DNA of 64,000 nt from Gambelia wislizenii (taxonomy: Eukaryota; Chordata; Lepidosauria; Squamata; Crotaphytidae). Both the position numbers and the translations under genes were made by a program. Of this stretch, positions 1 through 9,790 are shown piece after piece; positions within the stretch are counted from its first letter, which is position 1; each line of letters begins with the position of its first letter. The notes beneath the pieces were generated by a model. It saw only the letters and a list, made by a program, of their open reading frames with translations. It had not been told where the DNA came from and did no database searches. The DNA lies in NCBI GenBank assembly GCA_030847615.1, contig JAUMIR010000012.1, positions 3,341,501 through 3,405,500 on the forward strand, written 5' to 3'.

Positions 1-105
1 CTACACAGCTGCAATGCTTGGGGAGGACTGGTTGATTTATTTCATTTATACAAGCCCACTTTTCTCTCCATATGGGAACCCAGCTGGTTAAGTGGAAATA
101 CTTGG

Positions 106-325
106 CCTTGTCCACACTACACAAATAATCCAGCTTGAAACTGGATTATTTGCCATGGCTCCTTCCTATTGGAATCCTGGGATATGTAGCTTTACAAGGT
201 CTTTGGCGTTCGCTGCCAAAGAGTGCTGGTGCCTCATGAAACTACAAATCCCAAGTTTCCCTACGAAGGAGCCATGGCAAATAATCCAGTTTCAAGCAGG
301 ATTATTTGTGTAGCGTGGATGCATC
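106..325. mobile_element. Palindromic MITE, family A
   Basis: The left end (CCACACTACACAAATAATCC) is mirrored by the right end (GGATTATTTGTGTAGCGTGG), so the element folds back on itself. Inside are paired segments reading TGGAATCCTGGGA..TGTAG and CTACAAATCCCAAG. The same layout recurs near 38.7, 43.0, 47.4 and 52.2 kb. It has no coding capacity. A non-autonomous DNA transposon, possibly hAT, is inferred from the inverted ends; no target duplication was established. Confidence 0.7.
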
Positions 326-498
326 CAAGGATAACGTATTCCCTACTTGTGCATTCCAGCCTTCCGCTGTGGGAGCTCAAGGCCTGTGGGATTTGACTCC
401 TCATGACAACCCTGCAAGGTGTGTTTCATACCTGCTGACATTTTACCAGGACAACACAGGGCCAAGCAACACATGTGATCAAGAGGGCAAACATTGTT

Positions 499-800
499 GA
501 TGAGGAAAAACATACAAGCTAGGAGAGGATGCAGCAGTTTGCTTTTGCCTGAGCCTACAGCGAAAGGCTCCTCTCCTCTCCTCTCCACCCTGCCGAGTGA
601 TGAGTGCAAACTACTTTTGCCCTTTGAACTCAGTTTGCAGCAATGGAAGTGAGCTGAGGACAAAGTGGGGGGAGCAGGAGGAGGGGAAAGAAACCAGGAC
701 CTTTTACAAGCATCTGAAAAAATGGGATGGCATAGGATTAACAGGGGCTTTCCCCGCTCAACTGGGACAATTGGAAGTGAAGTTTGAATGAGAAATGGCC
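499..800 (+). repeat. Unclassified interspersed repeat, family B
   Basis: This stretch aligns by eye with 24.73-25.04 kb and 63.7-64.0 kb in the same orientation, and with 60.06-60.22 kb inverted. Shared landmarks in order are a GAGGATGCAGCAGTTTGC block, a pyrimidine-rich TCCTCTCCTCTCC run, TTTGAACTCAGTTTGCAGCAA, and GGATTAACAGGGGC near the end. No open frame is shared by the copies. Its class is unknown; four copies in 64 kb show that it is dispersed. Confidence 0.65.
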
Positions 801-875
801 TCAGCCATTTGAAGCCTCTGCTTCACAGCCAACCCACCAAGGAGGCCGAGCAGGAATCTGAAGCCTGTTTTTGCT

Positions 876-1315
876 TGGCCCCACGACGTTTGTCAGACGA
901 GCCTCTAAAAACGTTTCTTTCCCATCATATTTTAAACTGCAAGTGTGCCAGCAAAAGAACCCTTTATATCAAATGTTGCCATGATTGTGTAAAAAAGCAG
1001 CCCTGTACTTCCACGTCGGCAGGCGTACATGATCTTGGCGGTTCTCATGAGAAGATGGAAAAGTAAAAAAAATCACGGCTAAATTAAAAAACAAAACTGG
1101 GAGGTTCATAAAAAGAGCATCCTGTACCTAGTTTTCGCGTTCTTACCTGGAAGTGTTCTGGCAGGGGCCACCCGTTGACCCTGTAATCACGCCAGCAGAA
1201 CAGGGCATGGTTTCAGATGCTTGCATTTACGGGGGAAAAATGCCAGGGCTGATCAATTGATCAATTGATGGCTTGGCCCATCAAGAAAAAAGAGCACCCC
1301 TTTTTTACAGCACCC
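876..1315 (+). repeat. Unclassified interspersed repeat, family C
   Basis: This segment is collinear with 13.86-14.44 kb. Shared landmarks are CCTCTAAAAACRTT, the CAAAAGAACCCTTTA block, GAGAAGATG, CCTGGAARTGTTCTGGC, AGAACAGGGCRTGGTTTCAGATGC, and a GGCTTGGCCC..AATAAAAA end. A third, partial copy lies at 61.09-61.44 kb. A small palindrome (TGATCAATTGATCAATTGAT) lies near 1250. Class unknown. Confidence 0.6.
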
Positions 1316-1400
1316 ACTGGGTGACCACGGACAAATTACAATCTCTCAGCCTCAGAGGAAGGCAATGAGAAATCTTGACCAAAAGGAATTAAAAATGCTT
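1316..1400 (+). mobile_element. Sauria-type SINE fragment
   Basis: Only the middle of the SINE remains: GGTGACC, then TCTCTCAGCCTCAGAGGAAGG, then AAATCTTG. This matches the body of the better copies at 2.49-2.70 and 21.48-21.71 kb. The tRNA-like head and the RTE-like tail are missing. Confidence 0.6.
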
Positions 1401-2005
1401 AGTGACCAGAAATCTCCTTCTGCTTTTTGAAAGACAGGTATTTTAAAAACGTAAAACGGTGCAAAGGTGGCTTGCAACCTATTGAAAAGACAAATTGCCA
1501 TTGCTGGAAGCTTCTAGGAATGGCAATTCACTCCATTTTGGCCAAGGAAAGAGTAGTCCAGGGGGTCTGGAGGGTCAGGTGGCTGCCAACCCTGGCTTCC
1601 CCATCAGCTTTCCCCTTCCTTGGCATTTGCAAAAGATGGAAGCTGCACAAGATAATTCTCTCTCAGCATATGCCCCATTGCTTCAGACTGGCACTTAGAG
1701 TGCCCAGCAACTTCTGCCTATCAAGTCAACCAGTCAGACCCCCCCACACCCAAGTTCACCACTGGCAACAATGACCAGAGCTCCAGAGCTTGGGAGCAGC
1801 TGCCCAGCCGTACCTGGAAACGCAAAGCACTGAATTGGAAACCTTTGGTGTGCAGTGCAGGGGCGAGACTCCCAAGCTACAGTCCTTTCCCTGAAGAATA
1901 AAGGAAGGTTCTGGCCCATATGGAAGATGGGATTGATCCAAAGTGCAATGCACCTTTGCTCAGTGGAAATTCCTCCAGAATTTTGGGAAAGGTTTTCTCA
2001 GCCCT
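1400..2005. other. No recognised feature
   Basis: I see no repeat with a second copy in the window and no convincing exon here. Short open frames occur on both strands, but they overlap one another and resemble no protein I know. Confidence 0.4.
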
Positions 2006-2072
2006 GCCTGGAGACAGGAGGAATTGAACCTGTGGCTTTCTGCATGCAAAACCACTTTCTCCTTCCTCCAAG
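2006..2072 (-). mobile_element. tRNA-derived SINE head fragment
   Basis: On the minus strand this reads as a tRNA-like promoter: GCATGCAGAAAGCC followed by GGTTCAATTCC, a B-box match. The related copy at 50.83-51.01 kb is in the opposite orientation. Flanking SINE body is not recognisable. Confidence 0.45.
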
Positions 2073-2154
2073 GGAAAAAGTGAACGAGCCCATTGATCAA
2101 CCCATCAGTCAATATATCCTTTAGCTCCTTGGAGGAAAAACAGACTACAAATTA

Positions 2155-2215
2155 GATAGAGGGATGGTTGGATAGACAGGTAGATAGATGGATAGACAGA
2201 TAGTGATTTCCTTTA
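2155..2215 (+). repeat. GATA-type tetranucleotide microsatellite
   Basis: Imperfect GATA/GACA/GGAT units run through this stretch. A purer ACAG run follows at about 2399-2427. Confidence 0.8.
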
Positions 2216-2700
2216 GTTCCTTGGAAGCAACATATGGTACAAATCAGATAGGCAGAGAGAGAAAATAGTTTTGAAGCATCCTCACTACATTCTGAAAGGC
2301 AAGGGTTCAAATCCCTGTGCAGTCATGGAAAGCTACAGGGTGACCTTGGGCATGCCATACTCTCTCAGCCTCAGAGAAAGGCAAAGGCAAACCTCCTCTG
2401 ACAGACAGACAGACAGACAGACAGACATTCCCTTTAGTTCCTTGGAAGCAACATATGGTAAAAATCAGATAGACAGACAGGCAGTTTTGAAGCATCCTCA
2501 CTGTATTCTGGAAGACCACCATTTGAATCCCTGCTTGGCCCTGGAAACCCATTGGATGAACTTGGACAAGTCACACTCTCTCCACCTCAGAGGAAGGCAA
2601 TGGCAAACTTCCTCTGATGAAATCTGGCCAAGAAAACCCTGTGATAGGTTTGCCTTAGGGTCTCCCTAAGTTGGAAATGATCTGAAGGCACACAACAACA
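2205..2700 (+). mobile_element. Two tandem Sauria SINE copies (local duplication)
   Basis: Two similar segments lie head to tail, about 216-221 bp apart. Each starts with CCTTTAGTTCCTTGGAAGCA, then TTTTGAAGCATCCTCACT, then a SINE head with a B-box-like GGGTTCAAATCCC (second copy: CATTTGAATCCC). The first copy stops at a (GACA)n run. The second continues through the SINE body to the RTE-like tail (AAGTTGGAAATGATCTGAAG, then CACACAACAACA). The pattern fits a SINE duplicated together with its flank, perhaps through the GACA/GATA repeats. Confidence 0.75.
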
Positions 2701-2959
2701 CCAGCAATACCAACACTACATTCTGTACTTATGTACCTTTTTGTGACTCACACAGAGAGAGTTTTGAAAATGTGATCCTGCAAAAAGTCCAGTGTGCTCA
2801 GTTGGAAATGATGAAGAGCCAGCTATGAAGACTGCCCACTGGCTAGTGCCCATGACATCAACAATACCTCTGCCCCAATCCCTGGAACACTTTTCAGGGG
2901 GAACAAATGTTTATGATTTGCAGGAAGGAAAGTGTTAAGGCAAAGGTGGGAGTTATGTG

Positions 2960-3055
2960 CCCCCCCCCAAATTTTGCTGGACCACAGCACCCAACATCTC
3001 ATTGCCTAAGTTGGCCAGGGCTGCTGGGAGATGCAGTGCAACAACATCTGGATGA
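2960..3055. mobile_element. Short palindromic hAT-like MITE
   Basis: CTGGACCACAGCACCCAACATCTC is mirrored by GAGATGCAGTGCAACAACATCTGG. This matches the 'unmatched-text' palindrome class seen at 7.92, 29.27, 51.78 and 62.29 kb. Decayed and non-coding. hAT assignment is inferred. Confidence 0.5.
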
Positions 3056-3389
3056 TCCATACTGCTCTACAAGGATCTACAAAGAACCCTGTTCCCCATC
3101 CCTCTTAGATTTCTCGATGCCTGACCTCCCTCCGAGAACCTTCTCCATTCCTTTGCTCAAATATCTTCAGCATTGCCTTAGCAAAGAGAATAACCCATTC
3201 TGCAACTGCATGACCAACCTTTCTGTGTTTCCAACTTCTCTTGTGGGACATGTGACCATGCTCACAGTATTCCGAGTCTCAGAGCTCTGCCCTGGAGCAT
3301 TGCTTAGTAGTGCCCAGGAGGGCTGTTTGGGCAGCATCAGTCCAGGGCCCTGAAATTTCAAGGCCAAAACCTGAGAGCCTGGGGATGGT

Positions 3390-3475
3390 CCCTTGTGATT
3401 TCACAAGGGACAGGTCCTGGTGATGTTATGACGAAGTATCACAAGGAACAGCCCCTGGGGATGTCATTAAACACA
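3390..3475 (-). repeat. TGACATCA-containing repeat, minus copy
   Basis: On the minus strand this reads AATGACATCCCCAGGGGCTG..CTTGTGATACTTCGTCATAACATCACC and resembles 14.80-14.88 kb. It is more decayed than that copy. Confidence 0.4.
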
Positions 3476-3487
3476 CTACAGGAAGGA

Positions 3488-3670
3488 TAGAAGAAGCATA
3501 GAGAGACCCCAAGGGCCATCCAGTCCAACCCTGCCATGCTGCAATACCCAATCATAGCATTCCCAACAGATGGCCCTCCAGCCTCTGTTTAAAAACCTCC
3601 AAAGGGAGACTCCACCACACTCCCAGGAAGCATCAGCCACAGCTGCACAGAGTATGCCGTTCCAATCAGA
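3488..3670 (-). mobile_element. CR1 LINE 3' fragment
   Basis: It has the minus-strand CR1 end (AGAGACCCCAAGGGCCATCC, then GATGGCCCTCCAGCCTCTG, then AAACCTCCAAAGGGAGACTCC). These encode the C-terminus of the CR1 reverse transcriptase protein, followed by its short 3' UTR. Several base changes and a 5' truncation leave no usable frame. Confidence 0.8.
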
Positions 3671-4795
3671 AACACCAAATCTGACAAATGAGGAAAAAAC
3701 ACACACTGTGTTCAAGATTGCAGGCTTTCTCTGAGATTCCTCCTCTTTGCCCTAAGGACTGAAGAGGTCCCAGAATGTAGTTATTAGGAGGGGGGGGGGA
3801 ATAAGGGCATTACTTCCCCAACAATTCATCCCCCTCCGTGAAATTTTCTTTTAGAATTTCTAGCATTGCTGAGAGTGAAGCACTGACAACCATTCATAGC
3901 TAGAACTCTTCCATTTGTTATGCATTCATCCCCTTGGTTTGCTGCTTCTTTTTGCATGCCTGCACTGTATTTCTATATGCTTAGCTGAAATTTTAAGTTG
4001 CTGCTGTGCTAGAAATTTGAGGACTGAAGTAAAAATTCATTTGGAAGGGGGGAAAGGAAGGCCTTCATTTTGCCCCTGTCTTTTACCAGAACCCCTCGCC
4101 AGGCTCTGACATTTCGGGCCAGGCCCTGAGACTTGGCAACCTGAGCGCCCAGGGCCAGAAAGACAAAGGATCCCCCAGTCGGTCAGGGAAGGCTGGGAAG
4201 CAAGACAAGTGGAACCTCAATCAAAACACCCCCAAGTGAAAGAACCAAAAAAGAGACAGATTGGGGGGTTGGAACCCCAACGCATCCCTGATTCTCCCCT
4301 CTCTCTGCCTCCTTCATTTTGCGGCAGCCACGAATGCGAATGCGGGCACATACCTCTCCCTTCTCAGCCTGTGTGTTTGCTCTTCTGTTCCTCGGCTGCG
4401 ATTGATTAAAGGATCAGGGACTTCTGAGAACGGATGCAGAGGCAGAACAGGCTCCCTTTAGACTTGAAGAGCTGCCGTGCCTGCTGCTCTAGTGGATGCC
4501 GTTGCCTGTCAGTCCGCTTTTAATCAAGGCTCCCTTCTCTCTGCAAAGGCCTTTCCCAGAGGGATGAAGGGGAAAGGAACAGTGGGGCAGGCTGGGCCGG
4601 CAGGGTGGGGTGCTAGGGCGGTGTTGGGGATGGGGGGAGAGAGAGTGAATAAGTGCATTAACATGCCAGCCACCCTCCTCTGCCATCCAGCCCGCCTTTG
4701 TTTATAGAGGGGTTGTTTTGAAAGGGGGGCCCTCCAAGGAGGGACGGTGGGGCGGGGCGGGAGGTGTCCTAAGACACTTCTCTCGAGTATCTGTG
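3670..4795. other. Mostly unique DNA; possible conserved noncoding segment near 4.40-4.70 kb
   Basis: A G-run lies near 3789. 3980-4085 weakly resembles 61.41-61.50 kb (GCTAGAAATTTG, later CATTTTGCCCC). 4395-4700 has features often seen in noncoding regulatory DNA: GATTGATTAAAGGATC, CTTTTAATCAAGG, GTGCATTAACATGCC, and no repeat signature. No exon is supported by splice sites or protein similarity. Confidence 0.3.
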
Positions 4796-5125
4796 GAAGT
4801 CCAGAGAATGACACATTTCCCAGGTGGGGTTTCCAGAGCTCAGGGCCTGGCCCAGAGTCTCCAGTGTTTATGGGTCATCTCCAGGTGGGAGATAATGGTG
4901 CAAATTCTCCTGTTTTCCAGGGCCCATCTCCAGGCAAGAGGAAAGGGCTGGGTGCCAGTCTCCAGCTCAAGTAGCACAGCAACAGCTTGCAACAATTTGC
5001 AAGGCGTTTGACTAATTGCTGCAACAGGCCCTCCAAGGAGGTCTACATATTTCCTTCATGAGCCTCCTTCTTCCTTCCCAGTGGTTGTGGTGCCAGAGCT
5101 CACCCTCTGCTCTGCTCTGCATCCG
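4795..5125 (+). repeat. Unclassified interspersed repeat, family D
   Basis: It aligns with 26.60-26.94 kb (same strand) and 25.33-25.59 kb (inverted). Shared landmarks are AGGGCCTGGCCCAGAGTCTCC, CATCTCCAGGTGGGAGA, TGCAAATTCTCC, CAGCAGCTTGC(A/T)ACAATTT, and CTCACCCTCTGCTCTGC. Class unknown. Confidence 0.65.
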
Positions 5126-5126
5126 C

Positions 5127-5250
5127 CTGTAGATCAGTGGCTCTTGACCTTTTCTTTACCAGGGACCCCTTTAAATATCTTTTGTTATCATGGACCCCCA
5201 AGATTTAACTCAAGATTTAAAACTCTAACAACAACAACAGCAGCAGCAGC
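5127..5250 (+). mobile_element. hAT-type DNA transposon fragment and CAA/CAG microsatellite
   Basis: The terminus CAGTGGCTCTTGACCTTTTC followed by GGGACCCCTTTAAA resembles the CAGTGGTTCTCAACC ends of vertebrate hAT/MER5-type elements. The other end is not visible. A (CAA)(CAG) microsatellite follows at 5228-5250. Confidence 0.5.
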
Positions 5251-5436
5251 ACAATTACACCATCCATTAAGCTTTCCTTCCCTCAGAGGCACTGGAGGAC
5301 AAGGGAAGATTTTTCTTCTGCTTCTTCCTGCAAGTTTGTGCCTGGAATGGATTGAATGGCAATGCCCAGGCCAAGCCAGCCAGCCAGCCTTTGCCTTGGC
5401 TCCTGTCATGTGGCCACTCCACTGTTCTGGGCACCA

Positions 5437-5925
5437 CAATTCAAGAAGGATATGGACAAGCTGGAACGTGTTCAGAGGAAGGCAACCAAAATGATGGGAG
5501 GGCTAGAAGCCATTATGCCCTATGAAGAGTGGCTTAAGGAGCTGGGCATGTTTAGTCTGGAGAAGAGAAGATGAAGAGGGAACATGAAAGCCATGTTTAA
5601 ATATTTGAAGGGATGTTATACTGAGGGTGGAGCAGGCTTGTTTTCTGATGCTCCAGAGACTAGGACACAGAGCAATGGGTTCAAACTACAGGAAAAGAGA
5701 TTCCACCTAAACATTAGGAAGAACTTCCTGACAATAAGAGCTGTTCAGAAGTGGAATTTGCTGCTGCCTGGGAGTGTGGTGGGGTCTCCTTTTTTTGGAG
5801 GTTTTTAAGCAGAGGCTGGATGGCCATCTGTCAGGAGTGCTTTGATTGTGTATTCCTGCATGGCAGGGGGTTGGACTGGATGGCCCTTGTGGTTTCTTCC
5901 AATGTTATGTTTCTATGATTTCTAG
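5437..5925 (+). pseudogene. CR1 LINE ORF2 C-terminus with 3' end
   Basis: The plus strand encodes [28 protein letters not shown], a break, then KAMFKYLKGCYTEGGAGLFS, SNGFKLQEKRFHLNIRKNF and a serine-rich GSVV..SP stretch. This is the conserved C-terminal segment of the CR1 ORF2 protein. Frame breaks occur after EKRR and after the GSVVGSP motif. The 3' UTR follows (GGTTGGACTGGATGGCCCTTG). The 5' truncation is normal for CR1. Confidence 0.85.
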
Positions 5926-6002
5926 CCCTTCATGTGGCTACTGTTGGGAGAGGAGTCATGGACAGACAAAGAACTGTGCAAAGAAGGAATGGCTATTGTG
6001 AT

Positions 6003-6236
6003 GGTTGTGTGCCTTCAAGCCATTTCCGATTTATGGCAACCCTAAAGTGACCCTAACCTAGGTTTTTCTTGGCAAGATTTGTTCAGAGGGGGTTTGCCAT
6101 TGCTTTCCTCTGAGGCTGACAGACTGTGATTTGCCCAATGTCACCCAGTGGGTTTCCATGGCCGAGTGGGGATTTGAATCCTGGTCTCCCAGAGTTCTAC
6201 CCCAACATCCCAACCACTATACCACGCTGCCTCTCT
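6003..6236 (-). mobile_element. Sauria SINE, near full length
   Basis: On the minus strand the order is a tRNA-like head with B box GGATTCAAATCCC, then CCATGGAAACCCACTGGGTGAC, TCAGCCTCAGAGGAAAGC, AAATCTTGCCAAGAAAAACC, and the RTE-like tail CATAAATCGGAAATGGCTTG followed by AAGGCACACAACCA. It is transcribed by RNA polymerase III in the family and mobilised by an RTE LINE through its tail (known for the family). Confidence 0.85.
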
Positions 6237-6605
6237 AAAGCCAGAAGGGAAGAGCTGAATAAAGAAGAGAGACCTGTCTAACTGCTCTTTACTTGCAGCC
6301 ACCATTTCCTCCAAGCAGATAGCAGTGCAATGTCATTTCAAAATTTTTATTCTTAACAGAGTCCTGCGGACATTTATTTGTTTACAAATAGCAGGGGGCT
6401 GACATATTTTCTTCTTCCAATAATGCCCCAGAGGTTGCATTGTCCTGCATGCTGGAGCTCTCATATCAGTGTGGCAGTTGTATCCACTTTTGGTGTTAGT
6501 CTGAACTTGAATGGCAATATCTCGGGTGACGGACCCAATCTCCTCCTAACAACACCATGAATAACCCTTTAATGTTCAGACAAGAACCCAGACTGGAGTC
6601 ACTAG
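6237..6605. other. No recognised feature
   Basis: AT-rich intergenic sequence with no repeat recognised and no plausible exon. Confidence 0.35.
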
Positions 6606-6609
6606 TCCC

Positions 6610-6708
6610 GCCGACATCTGTCAGGAATGCTTTGATTGGGTATTCCTGCATGGCAGGGGGTTGGACTAGATGGTCCTGGTGGTCTCTTCCAACTCTATGA
6701 TTCTATGA
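6610..6708 (+). mobile_element. CR1 LINE 3' end fragment
   Basis: Only about the last 100 bp of CR1 remain: CATCTGTCAGGAATGCTTTG, GGCAGGGGGTTGGACTAGATGG, and the ATTCTATGA tail. Confidence 0.85.
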
Positions 6709-6709
6709 C

Positions 6710-7505
6710 ATGGGTGCCACTGGTTTGAGACCAGTCAAGGAAGAAAAAAAAAAAAACCCAGGCAACTATTGCTTAAATGAAAACAAAAATAAATGAAGGG
6801 CAGCAGGTCTTGCCTCCCTGCCCCAATTTAACAAAAGGCTCAATTTTTGCTCCCCACAAGTCACTTTGCAGCCACCCTCATTCACACACACCCTTCAAAA
6901 AAGAGATTGTAAATCCATGTGCTGTAGGTGTGGTCCTTGCCTGTCTCTGCTGGCCCCTTAAGCTCCAAACAGTAAACAGTAAGAAAACCAGACACTCTGC
7001 AAAGGCAGCACTCCAGGGCATCCATGAATTTCAAGCTGCACGGTCTTGTCGAGACCTTCGAGCAACCTGATCAGGCTCTCAGGGACATCTTCTCCTTGAG
7101 AGGGACTGCTAAGAGGCTTCCTTGGAACACAGGAGGGAAACCGCACTGGAGATCTAGGGCACGCCGTGCAAGCAGGAATACCCATTTGGTTGCACAAGCC
7201 GACAAAATACCATTTTTTGCCTTGCCGCACCTCTAGCGTGCATTCCAAGGCTCTGAGATGACCAATTGGGGCTGTACAAGTGAACCTCAGTTAACCAAGC
7301 TGATGTGTTCCTGGGTTTTATGTCTTTAACATAAAATTTGGTACCAGAAGCAGAACTAACATGGAAAGATAAGGGAGAGGGTCCCTTCTGGCATCTATAG
7401 TGTATAAATAAAACACTTGGGTATGTTTCCTTTCCCAGTGTGCTGATTGGCTGCTTAGAAAACATACCCAACCAATCCCCTCTCTCCTCTCAACCACTCA
7501 CCACC
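6710..7505. other. No recognised feature apart from a poly-A run
   Basis: A 12-base A run lies near 6747. Otherwise I see no second copy, no exon and no inverted repeat. A 105-codon minus-strand frame (7154-7471) shows no family resemblance. Confidence 0.35.
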
Positions 7506-7508
7506 CTC

Positions 7509-7730
7509 AAGCTCCAGGCTGCAACCACAGCTTCAAACCCCAGCAGGATGCATACACTGGACACCAGCCGCAGGATTCCGGGAGATGTAGTGCGGAAACA
7601 TGTGGAACACTGCCACTCCAACCTCCACGCTGCAACCGCGGCTTGAAAGCCCAGCAGGGCACATGTGCCAGACACCAGCCGCAAGCTCCAGGCTGCAACC
7701 ACCACTTGAAACCTCAGCAGGGCATATGTT
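7509..7730 (+). repeat. Short minisatellite, about 63-bp unit, three copies
   Basis: Units begin near 7509, 7620 and 7683. Each carries CC(A)GGCTGCAACCAC.., AAACC(C/T)CAGCAGG and ACACCAGCCGCA. The first two are separated by a 48-bp insert (AGGATTCCGGGAGATGTAGT...). The third is cut short. Confidence 0.7.
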
Positions 7731-7911
7731 ACGCTGGGTACAGCTAGTATAAATTAATTAATTAAATAAAAAATAAATACACCCCCCCCCAAAGGAACAA
7801 TGTTTCGGCTAACTTTTTATCCAAAACTAACAGGATGCGCATATGAAAGGAAACAAGCAGGTCAGGCGAGCCTGGCGTATGTAAACGAAAACATTTTGAA
7901 TCTCCTAGAGA

Positions 7912-8050
7912 AGAGATTCCCAGACTTTGATCCTCCGGATGTTTTAGACTTCAGCTCCCAGAATTCCTGATTGTTGGCCAAGCCAGCTGGGACTTCTGGG
8001 AGTTGAAGTCCAAAAAACCAGGAGGACCAAAGTTTGGGCATCACGGTTCC
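7912..8050. mobile_element. Palindromic hAT-like MITE
   Basis: CCCAGACTTTGATCCTCCGG with TTCAGCTCCCAGAA on the left is mirrored by TTCTGGGAGTTGAAGTCC with CCAAAGTTTGGG on the right. The two arms are about 50 bp each with a short centre. Non-autonomous; no coding capacity. Confidence 0.65.
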
Positions 8051-8179
8051 AGGGACCCCTTGAAGGCTTTTCCCAAAATGCATCCAGGGATGGCTTTTTC
8101 TTTCACCAGCCTTCACTTCTCTTAGGCTTCCCAATTTGGTGGCCAGACTTACAGATATCTGCTTCTTTAACATGCCGGG

Positions 8180-8935
8180 GGTAGGTGGTAGACTTATTTG
8201 CTCCCCTCCTTCCTCTCTGTTTTACTGTTTCTGCATGCTCAGTAAGGGATTCTGGAGGCAGCTACTCTTTACCTTGCCTGTTGTAGGCAGGCACACACAG
8301 TCACAGTAGGACTGGCCTAAGCAGAACCTTTCTCTTCCCAGCTCGAGCTCCTATTACGGTACATCATTTTCTGCAGATACACTGCTGCAACCCAACAGCA
8401 AAGATCATCAGACACATCAAAAGTGATGTTACAGCAGTGCTAGGTCTCCTGTACCAGATGTCGTCATCCCCCATTGTTATGCACCCGTTCTGCTGCTGTT
8501 CTCTGAGCTCTGCTTTTTATTGATGGAAGAAGCTGTCAATAGATCTCCTGTTCTAGATTTGGCTGTGCGACAAAGTGCCCCATTTTGCTGGCGAGATCCC
8601 AGCATCAATGGGTGGTCCCTGCCAGAATGGGTGAGATTGGGACATACATCCAGGTAAGTGACACACTTTTTATGACCCTCCCTGGGTTACTTGTATATTT
8701 TAAAGTGTGCTTTTGTGCTTCGTGTAACTTTTTTGTGTTATTTTTATTTTTGAATTTCTCATGCTTGTGTCTTCTCGCGAGAATCTGCGGGATTTCACTC
8801 CTGGGCTGCCCTGTCAATGGGAGAGGAGGTAAGAGCGGTGGGGAGGGTGATTGTGGTGGGACATGGATGGGACAGGAACAGGAGTGGAGATTGTGGGACA
8901 GGAATGCTTTTTGTGTTCCTGTCTGATAATCTCCT
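8180..8935. other. Unassigned DNA with a splice-donor-like CAG/GTAAGTG
   Basis: A donor-like CCAG/GTAAGTG occurs near 8650, and GAGGTAAGAG near 8826. The upstream frame has no recognisable domain and no good acceptor. Nothing here supports a gene. Confidence 0.25.
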
Positions 8936-9317
8936 GTGTTTCTCAAGACCTGGAGCCTGAAGAAGAGAAGGTTTAGAGGTGACATGATAGCCATGCTTAA
9001 ATATTTGAAGGGATGTCTTACTGAGGATGGAGCAAGCTTGTTTTCTGCTGCTCCAGAGACTAGGACATGAAGCAATGGACTCAAAGTACAGGAAAAGAGA
9101 TTCCATCTAAACATTAGGATGAGCTTCCTGACAGTAAGAGCTGTGCAGCAGTGGAATAGGCTGCTGCCAGGGAGTGTGGTGGAGTCTCCTTCTTTGGAGA
9201 TTTTTAGAGTCTGGGTGGCCATCTGTCGGGAATACTTTGATTGTGTATTGCTGCAAGGCAGGGGGTTAGACTGGATGGCCCTTGTGGTCTCTTCCAACTT
9301 TATGATTCCATGATTCT
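8936..9317 (+). pseudogene. CR1 LINE ORF2 C-terminus with 3' end
   Basis: Begins in the segment encoding EPEEEKV..GDMIAMLKYLKGCLTEDGASLFSAAPETRT, then GSVVESPSLEIF, and ends in the CR1 3' UTR (GGGGGTTAGACTGGATGGCC, ATGATTCCATGATTC). A TGA interrupts the frame at the CACGAA-equivalent codon (GACATGAAG). Confidence 0.85.
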
Positions 9318-9564
9318 GCCTTACCCCACTGGCAAACAGCAGCAGTAGTAGCCCCTATTAGGGCTCAACACTTGTGGGGTGGGGAAGGATTTGGATGTTG
9401 TGCAAAGGGCTACAGAATACCACCTTGTGCTCCATTCAAAAAGAGACATACAAGCACATAAGCTGCCTTTACACGTGTGCATGTCAGAAACAGGATTCCA
9501 GCCTATATTGGGAGGAGGCAATTGCAAAGGATCTGAGGACCGGCATTCAGCTCCTGGGAACCAT

Positions 9565-9790
9565 CATGGGCTGCACAGGCTGCTAAAGATGCCAAGAAAG
9601 TAAACCAAACCACACCACACATTACATGTTTCTAGAAGTCCATGTTGGGTTTTGAAAAGGGGCCATTTAAAAAATGTTAAACAGGGGAGACAGCCCCTGC
9701 AGCCCACTTAAAAGGTGAATCACTGTTGCCAGAGGCTTCCAAGGAGGGCCATTAAAATCATCCTTGCTTAAAATGATTTTTGGCCAGAAA
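9565..9790 (+). repeat. Unclassified interspersed repeat, family E
   Basis: It matches 22.07-22.29 kb. Shared blocks are CACAGGCTGCTAAAGATG / CACAGACTGCCAAAAATG, GAAGT(C/T)..GGTTTTGAAAAGGG, CATTTAAAAAA.GTT, and a later GGCCATTAAAA.. / GGCCATAAAAA... Class unknown. Confidence 0.5.

Noticed and set aside
8640..8665. Splice donor-like CAG/GTAAGTG as an exon end
   Set aside because: The preceding frame has no domain, no acceptor is seen, and such 8-mers occur by chance.
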